From an uncultured Methylocystaceae bacterium (GTDB taxonomy: Bacteria > Pseudomonadota > Alphaproteobacteria > Rhizobiales > Beijerinckiaceae): a stretch of 7,555 bases of DNA. The notes under the pieces were generated by a model. The model did no database searches. It was not told the origin of the DNA and was given only the letters and a program-made list of their open reading frames with translations. Both the position numbers and the translations under genes were made by a program. Numbering within the stretch: position 1 is the first letter of the stretch; the number at the start of each line of letters is the position of its first letter. Below are positions 1-5,847 of the stretch, in pieces. The stretch covers positions 1 to 7,555 of the forward strand of contig CAMFKC010000099.1 in assembly GCA_945956975.1 (NCBI GenBank), written 5' to 3'.

Positions 1-235
1 GGTCGAGGCCGCGCTCCTTCAGGATGCGGTCGAGGGCCGGCACGCTGCCGCGCTTGAGCAATTCCTTCGAGACGTCGTTGGGATATTGCTAGCGCACCGC
101 CTCGATCGCCATGCCCTTGACGATGTCGGTGTCGCAGGCCGCCTCTTGACCGCAGCCCGCCAGCGCGAGCGCCATCGCGAGCCCGGCCGCGCCGAGCGCA
201 AGGCGGCGAAAGGTTTCGCGGAGGGAGGACGGCAT
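1..235 (-). pseudogene. Small lipoprotein gene with in-frame TAG, partial at window edge
   Basis: Reading leftward from ATG at 235, the frame encodes a basic N-terminus (MPSSLRETFRR), a hydrophobic stretch and a lipobox LAGC with Cys28, followed by QEAACDTDIVKGMAIEAVR. Codon 49 is TAG (plus-strand CTA at 89-91). The same frame then stays open to the window edge and continues as plausible protein (YPNDVSKELLKRG and onward), so the stop interrupts what looks like one gene. The predicted product would be exported and lipid-anchored; 48 residues are made if the stop is read. The family was not recognised. The next codon is CAA and the sequence reads naturally with Gln at the TAG, so a CAG-to-TAG change is the simplest explanation; a sequencing error is possible. 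The ribosome binding site before ATG is weak, but the signal peptide fits this start. Confidence 0.6.
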
Positions 236-268
236 GGAGGCAGGGGACGGGAGTGAAAGGGCGCTTTC

Positions 269-297
269 GATTTAGCCCGGGCGCGGGTTTCCGGCAA
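269..297 (-). promoter_or_regulatory. Predicted housekeeping promoter of the lipoprotein gene
   Basis: On the minus strand a -35 element TTGCCGG (297-291) is separated by 14 bases from GCTAAATC (276-269). The known alphaproteobacterial (Caulobacter) housekeeping pattern is TTGACGS, N10-14, GCTANAWC: the -10 part matches fully and the -35 part at 6 of 7. Transcription would begin near 262, about 27 bases before the ATG at 235. The interval also contains GAAAG-GGCG-CTTTC (255-268), a short inverted repeat at the expected start site. Position and match are seen; activity is inferred. Confidence 0.5.
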
Positions 298-322
298 TCG
301 CGCGCTTCGGCGGCGGCGCCGA

Positions 323-350
323 TGGACATTCGCGCACGATTTCCTATCAA
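323..350 (+). promoter_or_regulatory. Possible promoter of the thioesterase gene
   Basis: TGGACA (323-328), a 16-base spacer and TATCAA (345-350) resemble a sigma-70 promoter, matching 5 of 6 and 4 of 6 consensus bases. Transcription would start about 357, giving a leader of roughly 20 bases that contains the GGAGGA ribosome binding site. The match is moderate and could occur by chance. Confidence 0.3.
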
Positions 351-376
351 GGGCCGGACTGCATCCCGGAGGAACG

Positions 377-811
377 ATGACCACGCCGCTGAAGCTTCTG
401 GGCCCCGACGAACTCACCGTTCTCCTGCGCACGGAATTTCCCCAGAGTTTCGCGGCCGAGGGCGCCATGCTGATCGAGGAGGCCGTGCCGATGCGCGCGC
501 GCGTTCGGCTGCCGTTCCACGACCGGCATTTGCGTCCGGGCGGCACGATCGCTGGGCCAGCCATGTTCGGCCTCGCCGATTGCGCGCTCTACATCGCCGT
601 GCTCGCGACCATCGGCTGGGTCCCGATGGCGGTCACGACGAATCTGACTATCAACTTCATGTCCAAGCCGCAGCCCGGCGACATCGTCGGCGATTGCCGG
701 CTGCTCAAGGTCGGCCGCAAGCTGGCGGTCGGCGAGGTCTCGATCCATTCGGCCGGACGCGATGACGCCGTTGCGCATGCGGTCGGCACCTATTCCATTC
801 CACCGCGCTAG
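377..811 (+). CDS. PaaI-family hotdog-fold thioesterase
   Basis: The 144-residue product has the length and pattern of single-domain hotdog acyl-CoA thioesterases of the PaaI type, cytosolic enzymes that hydrolyse acyl-CoA thioesters. The segment HLRPGGTIAGPAMFGLADCA (51-70) corresponds to the conserved HGGxxxxLaD region of the family: the usual His is replaced by Pro (Pro54-Gly55-Gly56) and the acidic residue expected at the active site is Asp68. The second conserved strand is TTNLTINFMSKPQPGD (87-102). The RPGGT version appears typical of a proteobacterial subgroup, so the missing His is probably not a defect. The ATG at 377 has a strong GGAGGA at 368-373. The gene is divergent from the lipoprotein gene and 108 bases before the transporter cluster in the same direction. 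The substrate cannot be read from the sequence. Confidence 0.88.
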   Translation: MTTPLKLLGPDELTVLLRTEFPQSFAAEGAMLIEEAVPMRARVRLPFHDRHLRPGGTIAGPAMFGLADCALYIAVLATIGWVPMAVTTNLTINFMSKPQPGDIVGDCRLLKVGRKLAVGEVSIHSAGRDDAVAHAVGTYSIPPR

Positions 812-872
812 TTTTGGGCGCCTGCCAAGGTTGACAGGCCAGCAGGCAGACAGGATGCTCGCGCCCCAAAAC
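811..872. repeat. Long inverted repeat between thioesterase and TAXI genes
   Basis: GTTTTGGGCGC (811-821) and GCGCCCCAAAAC (861-872) are complementary over 11 pairs with one bulged C. An inner CTGCC/GGCAG stem (822-826 with 845-849) extends the fold. The left arm starts on the last base of the thioesterase stop codon. A TTGACA (831-836) lies in the loop region, with GATGCT (854-859) 17 bases further as a weak -10 candidate. No T-run follows the right arm, so this is not a normal intrinsic terminator. It may be an operator, a 3'-end-protecting structure or part of the promoter of the transporter cluster. Confidence 0.6.
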
Positions 873-881
873 GCGCATGGC

Positions 882-889
882 AAGCGCTT
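882..889. promoter_or_regulatory. AAGCGCTT palindrome upstream of the TAXI gene
   Basis: A perfect 8-bp palindrome with a central CG lies 30 bases before the binding-protein start. Cores of this form occur in operators of LacI-family regulators, which often control solute uptake genes. The flanking bases are not symmetrical and no regulator gene is in view, so the assignment is tentative. Confidence 0.2.
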
Positions 890-919
890 CAATTCACTGG
901 GGATATGAGGGAGGGATTC

Positions 920-1888
920 ATGTCCATTTTCAAAGGCCCGTCGCGGTTCGGCCGCGCGGTTGCGCTCACGCTCGCCTTCGGAGTCGCCGGCGCCGGCGCT
1001 GCGCGCGCAGAGCAGTTCATCAACATCCTGACGGGGGGCACGTCGGGCGTCTATTATCCGATGGGCGTGGCGATCTCGAAGATCTTCTCCGAGAAGATGC
1101 AGGGCGTGCGCCCCTCCGTGCAGGCGACCAAGGCGTCGGTCGAAAATCTCAATCTCATCCAGCAGGGCAAGGGCGAACTCGCCTTCACGCTCGGCGACAG
1201 CCTCGCCGACGCCGCCAAGGGCGTGGAAGAGGCCGGCTTCAAGAAGCCGCTCGACCAGGTGCGCGGCGTCGCCGGCATCTACGCCAACTACATCCAGGTG
1301 ATCGCGTCGAAGGATTCCGGGATCAAGACGCTGGCCGACCTCAAGGGCAAGCGGCTTTCGGTCGGCGCGCCGAAGTCCGGCACCGAGTTGAACGCCCGCG
1401 CGATCCTCAAGGCCGCTGGCATCGAGTACAAGGATCTCGGCAAGGTCGAATACCTGCCCTTCGGCGAATCGGTCGAACTGATCAAGAACCGCCAGCTCGA
1501 CGCCACGCTGCAATCGGCGGGCCTCGGCGTCGCCTCGATCCGCGATCTCGCCAATTCCGTGCCGATCACGGTGGTCGAAATCCCGGCCGCGCTCGTGGAC
1601 AAGGTTGGCTCGCCCTACGTGAAGGTGACTATTCCCAAGGGCACCTACGAAGGGCAGGACGCCGACGTGCCGGCAGCCGCGGTGCAGAACTACCTCGTCA
1701 CCAGCGCCAAGCTGCCCGACGACGTCGTCTACGGCATGACCAAGGCGATCTTCGAGTCGCTGCCGGACCTGCAGGCGGCCCATGCGGCGGCCAAGGCGAT
1801 CAAGCTAGAGTCCGCGCTGGTGGGCATGCCCGTGCCGCTGCATCCCGGCGCGGCCAAATACTTCAAGGAAAAGGGCGTCCTCAAGTAG
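920..1888 (+). CDS. TAXI-family TRAP transporter solute-binding protein
   Basis: The 322-residue product is a periplasmic binding protein for a TRAP transporter of the TAXI class. It opens with a Sec signal peptide of about 30 residues, with basic KGPSRFGR, a hydrophobic core and cleavage after ARA-30. The mature protein begins EQFINILTGGTSGVYYPMG, whose TGGTSGVYYP (38-47) is the hallmark of the family. Later family-like segments include LADLKGKRLSVGAPKSGTE and LHPGAAKYFKEKG at the end. The length is normal for TAXI proteins. The ATG at 920 is preferred over the in-frame ATG at 905, because GAGGGAGGG (907-915) is placed correctly for 920 and 905 has only a poor site. The gene is followed after 60 bases by the matching permease. 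The ligand is unknown; the structurally characterised Thermus member bound glutamate, which does not settle this one. Confidence 0.95.
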   Translation: MSIFKGPSRFGRAVALTLAFGVAGAGAARAEQFINILTGGTSGVYYPMGVAISKIFSEKMQGVRPSVQATKASVENLNLIQQGKGELAFTLGDSLADAAKGVEEAGFKKPLDQVRGVAGIYANYIQVIASKDSGIKTLADLKGKRLSVGAPKSGTELNARAILKAAGIEYKDLGKVEYLPFGESVELIKNRQLDATLQSAGLGVASIRDLANSVPITVVEIPAALVDKVGSPYVKVTIPKGTYEGQDADVPAAAVQNYLVTSAKLPDDVVYGMTKAIFESLPDLQAAHAAAKAIKLESALVGMPVPLHPGAAKYFKEKGVLK

Positions 1889-1900
1889 GACCCGCGACAT

Positions 1901-1923
1901 GCGCCGGCGCGTGACGCCGGCGC
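1901..1923 (+). promoter_or_regulatory. Intercistronic hairpin after the binding-protein gene
   Basis: GCGCCGGCG (1901-1909) and CGCCGGCGC (1915-1923) form a perfect 9-bp stem with a 5-base loop, 12 bases after the binding-protein stop codon. The following TTCTCTTCTCC is pyrimidine-rich but not a real T-run. Such hairpins commonly let the binding protein be made in excess over its permease, by partial termination or by protecting the upstream mRNA end. The structure is seen; this role is inferred. Confidence 0.6.
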
Positions 1924-1948
1924 TTCTCTTCTCCACCGGACAGACCCC

Positions 1949-4114
1949 GTGAGCCAGCCAGCGATCACCGCCGAGGACCTCGCACATCCCGCCGCGCCCG
2001 CCGTCGACGTCGAGCACGGTCTGCCGCCGGGCATGGGGCCGGGCAGGTGGGGCGTGGCGCTGGCGTTCATCGCCTTCCTGTTCTCGGCCTTCCAGATTTT
2101 CACGGCGGTCTATTCGATCCTGCCGTCGGAAGTCGTGCGCGCGGTCCATGTCGGCTTCCTGATGCTGATCGCCTTCGCGTTGGTCGCCAACCATCGCTCG
2201 ACCAGCAATGCGGGCCGCATCCTTGGCTGGGCGCTCGGCTTCGCCGGCATGGCGGTCAATCTCTACCACTGGGTGTTCTACGCCGACCTGATCCAGCGCG
2301 CCGGCGACCTGACGGAGCTGGACCTTTGGGTCGGCGTCGCCTTCATCGCGCTGGTGTTTCTTGCGGGTTACCGCCTGCTCGGCATCGCCCTGCCGCTGGT
2401 GACGGGCCTGTTCGTCGCTTATTGCCTGTGGGGCCACCTGCTGCCCGCGCCCTTCGACCACCGGCCCTTCGACCTGCACCAGGTGGTCGACCAGATGGCC
2501 TTCGGGACCGAGGGCATCTATTCGACGCCGATCGCGGTGTCGGCCACCTACATCTACCTGTTCATCCTGTTCGGCGCGTTCCTGGAGCGCGCGGGCATGA
2601 TCAGCCTGTTCAACGACGTCGCGATGGGCGCGGTCGGCCATTCGCGCGGCGGACCGGCGAAGGTGGCGGTCGTGTCCTCCGCCTTCATGGGCATGATCTC
2701 GGGTTCGGGCATCGCCAATGTCGTGACGGTCGGCCAGTTCACGATCCCGCTGATGAAGCGCTTCGGCTACAAGTCGGCCTTTGCCGGCGGCGTGGAGGCG
2801 ACCGCCTCGATGGGCGGGCAGATCATGCCGCCGGTGATGGGCGCAGTCGCCTTTATCATGTCCGAAACGCTCGGCATCGCCTATTCGGAAGTCGCCAAGG
2901 CCGCCGTCATTCCGGCCTTCCTCTACTTTGCCTCGGCCTTCTGGATGGTGCATCTGGAAGCGGGCCGCCTCGGCCTGTTCGGCCTGCCGAAGGATCAGCT
3001 GCCGTCCGCCCGCAAGGCGCTGATGCAGCGCTGGCCGCTGCTGCTGCCGCTGGCCGTGCTCGTCTATCTGCTGTTTGCCGGCTACACGCCGCTGTTCGCC
3101 GGCGCGCTGTCGCTGGCGCTGACGGTCGTCATCATTCTGGGCATGCCGCTGTCGGTGCGCCTGCCGGCGGGCTTTCTGCGCGTCGTCTTCTGGATCGGGC
3201 TCGGCCTGATCTGCGGCTCGTTCTTCGCCAAGGAATTCACGGTCGGCGGCATGCGCGTGCAGGGCGTCGAACTGGTGATGCTGATCGTGCTGGCGCTGAT
3301 CGCTCTGAACCTGACCCTGAAAGGCGGCCGCGAAACGCTCGGCCTGTGCCGCGACTCGCTGATCGAGGGCGCGCGGCAGGCACTGCCGGTCGGCATCGCC
3401 TGCGCCGTCGTCGGGATGGTCGTCGGCACGATGACGCTGACGGGCGTCGCCACGGTTTTCGGCAACTGGGTGGTCTCGATCGGCAAGGCGAGTCTGTTCC
3501 TGTCGCTGATCCTGACCATGCTGACGAGCCTGGTGCTCGGCATGGGCATCCCCACCATCCCCACCTACATCATCACCTCGTCGCTGGCCGCGCCCGCGCT
3601 GCTGAAACTCGGCGTGCCGCTGCTGATCAGCCATATGTTCGTGTTCTATTTCGGCATCATCGCCGACCTGACGCCGCCGGTCGCGCTCGCCGCCTTCGCC
3701 GCGGCGCCGATCGCGCAGGCGAGCGGGTTCGCCATCGGCTTCCAGGCGGTGCGCATCGCGTTGGCGGGCTTCGTCATCCCCTATGTCGCGGTCTACGACA
3801 ACGCGCTGATGATGCAGAACCCCGGCAATCTGGCGACGGGCGAGTTCGCGCTCGCCGTCGTCTGGGCCTTCGCGAAGACGCTTGCCGGCATCGCGCTCTG
3901 GGGCATCGCCTCGATCGGCTTCCTCAACCGGCCGCTGACCTTGGCCGAGCGCGCCTGGGCGCTGGTCGCCGCCATCCTGATCGTGGGCGCCAATCCGCTC
4001 CTCGAACTCGTCGGTCGTTTCGGCATCACCGCCGCGATGCTGCTGAGCGTCGGGTTCGGACTGGGGGCAGGCCTGTTCGCCTGGCTTCTTGCGCGCCGGA
4101 CAGTGCAGGCGTGA
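1949..4114 (+). CDS. Fused TRAP transporter permease (DctQ-DctM, TAXI type)
   Basis: The 721-residue inner-membrane protein joins the small DctQ-like part (several membrane segments within about 34-165) and the large DctM-like transport domain (about 190-720), the arrangement usual for TAXI systems. It carries out ion-driven uptake of the solute delivered by the binding protein. Conserved DctM motifs are visible: SGSGIANVVTVGQFTIPLMK (251-270), VEATASMGGQIMPPVMGAVA (282-301), LGMGIPTIPTYIITSSLAAP (530-549) and IIADLTPPVALAAFAAAPIA (570-589), which resemble the helix-hairpin and ion-binding regions of the family. The start is a GTG at 1949 with only a weak GGA upstream; an ATG at codon 29 (2033) would also leave all membrane segments intact, so the first 28 residues are uncertain. 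The length fits fused permeases. The stop overlaps the next start. Confidence 0.95.
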   Translation: MSQPAITAEDLAHPAAPAVDVEHGLPPGMGPGRWGVALAFIAFLFSAFQIFTAVYSILPSEVVRAVHVGFLMLIAFALVANHRSTSNAGRILGWALGFAGMAVNLYHWVFYADLIQRAGDLTELDLWVGVAFIALVFLAGYRLLGIALPLVTGLFVAYCLWGHLLPAPFDHRPFDLHQVVDQMAFGTEGIYSTPIAVSATYIYLFILFGAFLERAGMISLFNDVAMGAVGHSRGGPAKVAVVSSAFMGMISGSGIANVVTVGQFTIPLMKRFGYKSAFAGGVEATASMGGQIMPPVMGAVAFIMSETLGIAYSEVAKAAVIPAFLYFASAFWMVHLEAGRLGLFGLPKDQLPSARKALMQRWPLLLPLAVLVYLLFAGYTPLFAGALSLALTVVIILGMPLSVRLPAGFLRVVFWIGLGLICGSFFAKEFTVGGMRVQGVELVMLIVLALIALNLTLKGGRETLGLCRDSLIEGARQALPVGIACAVVGMVVGTMTLTGVATVFGNWVVSIGKASLFLSLILTMLTSLVLGMGIPTIPTYIITSSLAAPALLKLGVPLLISHMFVFYFGIIADLTPPVALAAFAAAPIAQASGFAIGFQAVRIALAGFVIPYVAVYDNALMMQNPGNLATGEFALAVVWAFAKTLAGIALWGIASIGFLNRPLTLAERAWALVAAILIVGANPLLELVGRFGITAAMLLSVGFGLGAGLFAWLLARRTVQA

Positions 4115-4479
4115 GCCTGTGCGTCCTCGGCGCCAAGACGCTGATGATTGCGGCCTCGACCTTCACCCTGACGTGGACGCATTCGGTCCAGAAGACGATC
4201 TGGGAAGAACGCTGGCGCGTCGAGCCGGGCGGCCTGCGCATCGTCGATGCGCGCGTGGAGGGCTCTGGCGCCGGGATGGAGGCAGGCGAGGGCGCGACCT
4301 TCGACGGCCGCTTCTGGAGTTGGAAGCCTAATGTGCCGCTGCTGCCGGAAGTGCTGCTTCGCCGCTCGGACGCCGTGCCGCAGGGGTGGACGCTCTGCGC
4401 GGCGGGCGAATGCCGGGCGATTGCGGACAAGGCCGAAACAGCCGATGTCGTCGCCTTGAAACCCTGCGCCTCCAAATAG
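4111..4479 (+). CDS. DUF1850 protein, companion of the TRAP permease
   Basis: The 122-residue protein has the DUF1850 pattern: LTWTHSVQKTIWEERWRV (20-37), GGLRIVDARVEGSGAGME (40-57), a WSWKP segment (69-73) and TLCAAGECRAI (94-104). Conserved-looking residues include His24, Ser25, Glu32, Glu33 and the pair Cys96/Cys101. DUF1850 genes are known neighbours of fused TAXI-type TRAP permeases, and their function is not established. The GTG start overlaps the permease stop as GTGA (4111-4114), so translation is probably coupled and this GTG is the likely start. The N-terminus is mildly hydrophobic (LGAKTLMIAASTFTL) but is not a convincing signal peptide, so its location is open. It ends 4 bases before the convergent oxygenase stop. 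Confidence 0.85.
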   Translation: MSLCVLGAKTLMIAASTFTLTWTHSVQKTIWEERWRVEPGGLRIVDARVEGSGAGMEAGEGATFDGRFWSWKPNVPLLPEVLLRRSDAVPQGWTLCAAGECRAIADKAETADVVALKPCASK

Positions 4480-4483
4480 CGCG

Positions 4484-5485
4484 TCAGATCTTCACCCTGT
4501 TGGGCGGGATGAGCCGCTTGCGCAGTGGCAGGCTCTCGCGCCAGAGCATGGCCGCGCGGGCGCGCGCCGGCAGCGTGTCGGCGAAGGCTGCGATCTGGGC
4601 GCGCGTCATCATCGAGCGCTCGCAGCAATAGGGATGGCGCGGCGAGCGGCTGAAGAACGAGTGGAAGATCGCGTCGCGATGGTTGCGCGTCGGCGGCTTG
4701 CCGCGGTGGTGGAAGCGCGCCGCATCCGCGAACATGACCGTGCCGCGCTTGCCGGTGATGGTGCGCACGCCGGTTTCGCGCACCGCGGCCGGAATACCCG
4801 TCTCGAGACGGGCGGAATCCATGACCGGATATTTCCAGCCTTCGCGGGCGTCGACCAGGCGCTGGTAGTCCGGCGTCAGCATTTCGAAGGGTCCGCCGGC
4901 CTCGTCGACGTCGGTCAGGTAAATCGCCACCTTCAGCATCCGCGAATCCTCGCGATCGCGGTGCCATTCGCGCACGCCTTCCTCCCGGCCGTCGGGATGG
5001 CTGCGATAGAAGAGCAGTCCGTCGTAGGCTGCGGGGCCGGCGATGTAGGCCTCGACAATGTCGAGCAACCGGTCGTTCAGCGCCCAGCGCAAAAGGGCGT
5101 CGCGCGCCAGAACATCGCCGGGGCGCGCGGACACGGTATGCCGCCGCGCCATCTCATGCGGCGCGTAGCGCGCGTCCAGGCGTTGCTGAAGATCGTCAGC
5201 CGCCGCCATCATCGCCGGCGTCCCGGGCAAGCCCAACGCCTCGAGCGTGGTGACCGCCGCGCCCATCTCGTAGAGGGCGCCGACGATGCCCACGTCGTGC
5301 TCGTTGAGGGCCGAGAGATCGACCTGATCGATCAGGCCGGGTTTGGCGGCGTCGGGACCCGCCCGGTTGGCGGCGCGCAGGGCGATCTCGGAGGGAATGC
5401 TCAAAAGACTGTCGACCCGCCGCGATATTCGGCCGAACAGATCCGGCCAACCGCCAAGAGCCGGCGCGCTTTGCTGATAGGTCAT
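4484..5485 (-). CDS. 2OG-Fe(II) oxygenase of the phytanoyl-CoA dioxygenase (PhyH) type
   Basis: The 333-residue protein has the facial-triad pattern of Fe(II)/2-oxoglutarate oxygenases: EWHRDRED with His175 and Asp177, then the strand MLKVAIYLTDVDEAGGPFEM (183-202), the distal histidine in MFADAARFHHRGK (His259 or His260) and an arginine about ten residues later (Arg270) suited to holding the 2OG carboxylate. The spacing and the TDVDEAGGPF segment fit the PhyH-like branch. The first 110 residues or so are a helical region not typical of the minimal domain. The substrate is unknown. ATG at 5485 was chosen; an upstream in-frame TTG at 5497 would add four residues (MSRP), and neither has a strong ribosome binding site. 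The gene converges on DUF1850, so it is not part of the transporter operon, and it is divergent from rplM. Confidence 0.82.
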   Translation of the reverse strand: MTYQQSAPALGGWPDLFGRISRRVDSLLSIPSEIALRAANRAGPDAAKPGLIDQVDLSALNEHDVGIVGALYEMGAAVTTLEALGLPGTPAMMAAADDLQQRLDARYAPHEMARRHTVSARPGDVLARDALLRWALNDRLLDIVEAYIAGPAAYDGLLFYRSHPDGREEGVREWHRDREDSRMLKVAIYLTDVDEAGGPFEMLTPDYQRLVDAREGWKYPVMDSARLETGIPAAVRETGVRTITGKRGTVMFADAARFHHRGKPPTRNHRDAIFHSFFSRSPRHPYCCERSMMTRAQIAAFADTLPARARAAMLWRESLPLRKRLIPPNRVKI

Positions 5486-5750
5486 CGGTCGGCTCAATAT
5501 TCGAGTGACGAAACGAAATGTCGTCTGGCGACGCGGCGCTACGTAAAACGCTTGTGCCGTTCTACAGATACCGCTGTTAGCCGGTCCAATACTTAAGCTA
5601 GCGCGGGCGTCTAGTGATTATCGTGGCCGGCGGTTGATGGGAGACTGTAAAGATCGATAAAATGCAGCGCAAATACGCGGCTTCGGCTGCAATCGTCACG
5701 CCTTGGGCCGGACGGTTGGCGCTTACTCGCCCCATCGCCTTCCGAGCTAT

Positions 5751-5764
5751 GGTATTATAATACC
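5751..5764. promoter_or_regulatory. Perfect 14-bp AT-rich palindrome GGTATTATAATACC
   Basis: The sequence equals its own reverse complement over 14 bases and, past one mismatch, gains two further pairs on each side (TA at 5748-5749, TA at 5766-5767). It contains an exact TATAAT on both strands (plus 5756-5761, minus 5759-5754). No good -35 box lies at the correct distance on either strand, so a regulator site is at least as likely as a promoter. It is about 60 bases upstream of the rplM -35 box. Confidence 0.5.
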
Positions 5765-5771
5765 TTATTGG

Positions 5772-5781
5772 CTGGCGCCAG
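5772..5781. promoter_or_regulatory. Perfect 10-bp palindrome CTGGCGCCAG
   Basis: A second perfect palindrome begins 7 bases after the AT-rich one, with opposite base composition. Its last base is also the first base of the left arm of the inverted repeat across the rplM -35 box. It may be part of a compound operator; no matching regulator is known from the sequence. Confidence 0.3.
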
Positions 5782-5823
5782 ATTCTTCTAGGCGAAGCGC
5801 AGCTTTCCATTGACGGAAGAATC
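5781..5823. repeat. Inverted repeat GATTCTTC/GAAGAATC across the rplM -35 box
   Basis: GATTCTTC (5781-5788) and GAAGAATC (5816-5823) are perfect 8-bp complementary arms 27 bases apart. The right arm begins immediately after the -35 hexamer TTGACG (5810-5815), so a protein bound to the arms would interfere with or assist RNA polymerase at this promoter. The repeat is seen; the regulatory role is inferred. Confidence 0.4.
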
Positions 5824-5838
5824 GCGCTCGCCTATACA
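5810..5838 (+). promoter_or_regulatory. Promoter of the rplM-rpsI operon
   Basis: TTGACGG (5810-5816) is a full match to the alphaproteobacterial -35 consensus TTGACGS. After 14 bases CCTATACA (5831-5838) is a reasonable -10 element (TATACA at 5833-5838 with a 17-base spacer in sigma-70 terms). Transcription would start near 5845, giving a leader of about 73 bases before rplM. It is the best promoter candidate in the window and is in the right place for a highly expressed ribosomal operon. Confidence 0.72.
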
Positions 5839-5847
5839 CCGCCCATC

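Larger units (their letters stand above)
5486..5809. other. Non-coding region between the oxygenase and rplM genes
   Basis: No convincing gene is present. The region is visibly richer in A and T than its surroundings, especially 5640-5665 and 5745-5770. It holds a small cUUCGg-type hairpin (GCGGC 5677-5681, GCTGC 5686-5690), a spaced direct repeat GGCCGG-CGGTTG (5625-5636) and GGCCGGaCGGTTG (5706-5718), and two palindromes listed separately. For the oxygenase, TTGGAC on the minus strand (5589-5584) could be a -35 box, but the -10 candidate TGTAGA is poor. A 32-codon ORF at 5662-5760 has no good ribosome binding site. No tRNA was seen. Confidence 0.6.

Noticed and set aside
875..895. Possible sigma-54 site (TGGCAAG region) before the binding-protein gene
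   Set aside because: The GC of a -12 element is missing at the required distance from the GG.
347..1783. 478-codon antisense ORF opposite the thioesterase and the binding protein
   Set aside because: It covers two recognised sense genes and has low-information, charged composition.
1805..3634. 609-codon antisense ORF opposite the binding-protein end and the permease
   Set aside because: Composition (Gln, Arg, His, Asp, Ala in excess) is that of a GC-driven shadow of a membrane protein gene, and the sense frame is a clearly recognised permease.
2047..4479. 810-codon ORF on the plus strand overlapping the permease in another frame
   Set aside because: Its product is rich in Arg, Gly and His and lacks domain pattern up to 4110; the frame is open because of high GC. 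Only its last 123 codons are real, as DUF1850.
4634..5596. 320-codon plus-strand ORF opposite the oxygenase
   Set aside because: The minus frame carries the iron-binding residues and normal protein character; the plus frame is a shadow.
5662..5760. 32-codon ORF upstream of rplM
   Set aside because: There is no adequate ribosome binding site, no recognisable product, and its end lies in the palindrome.
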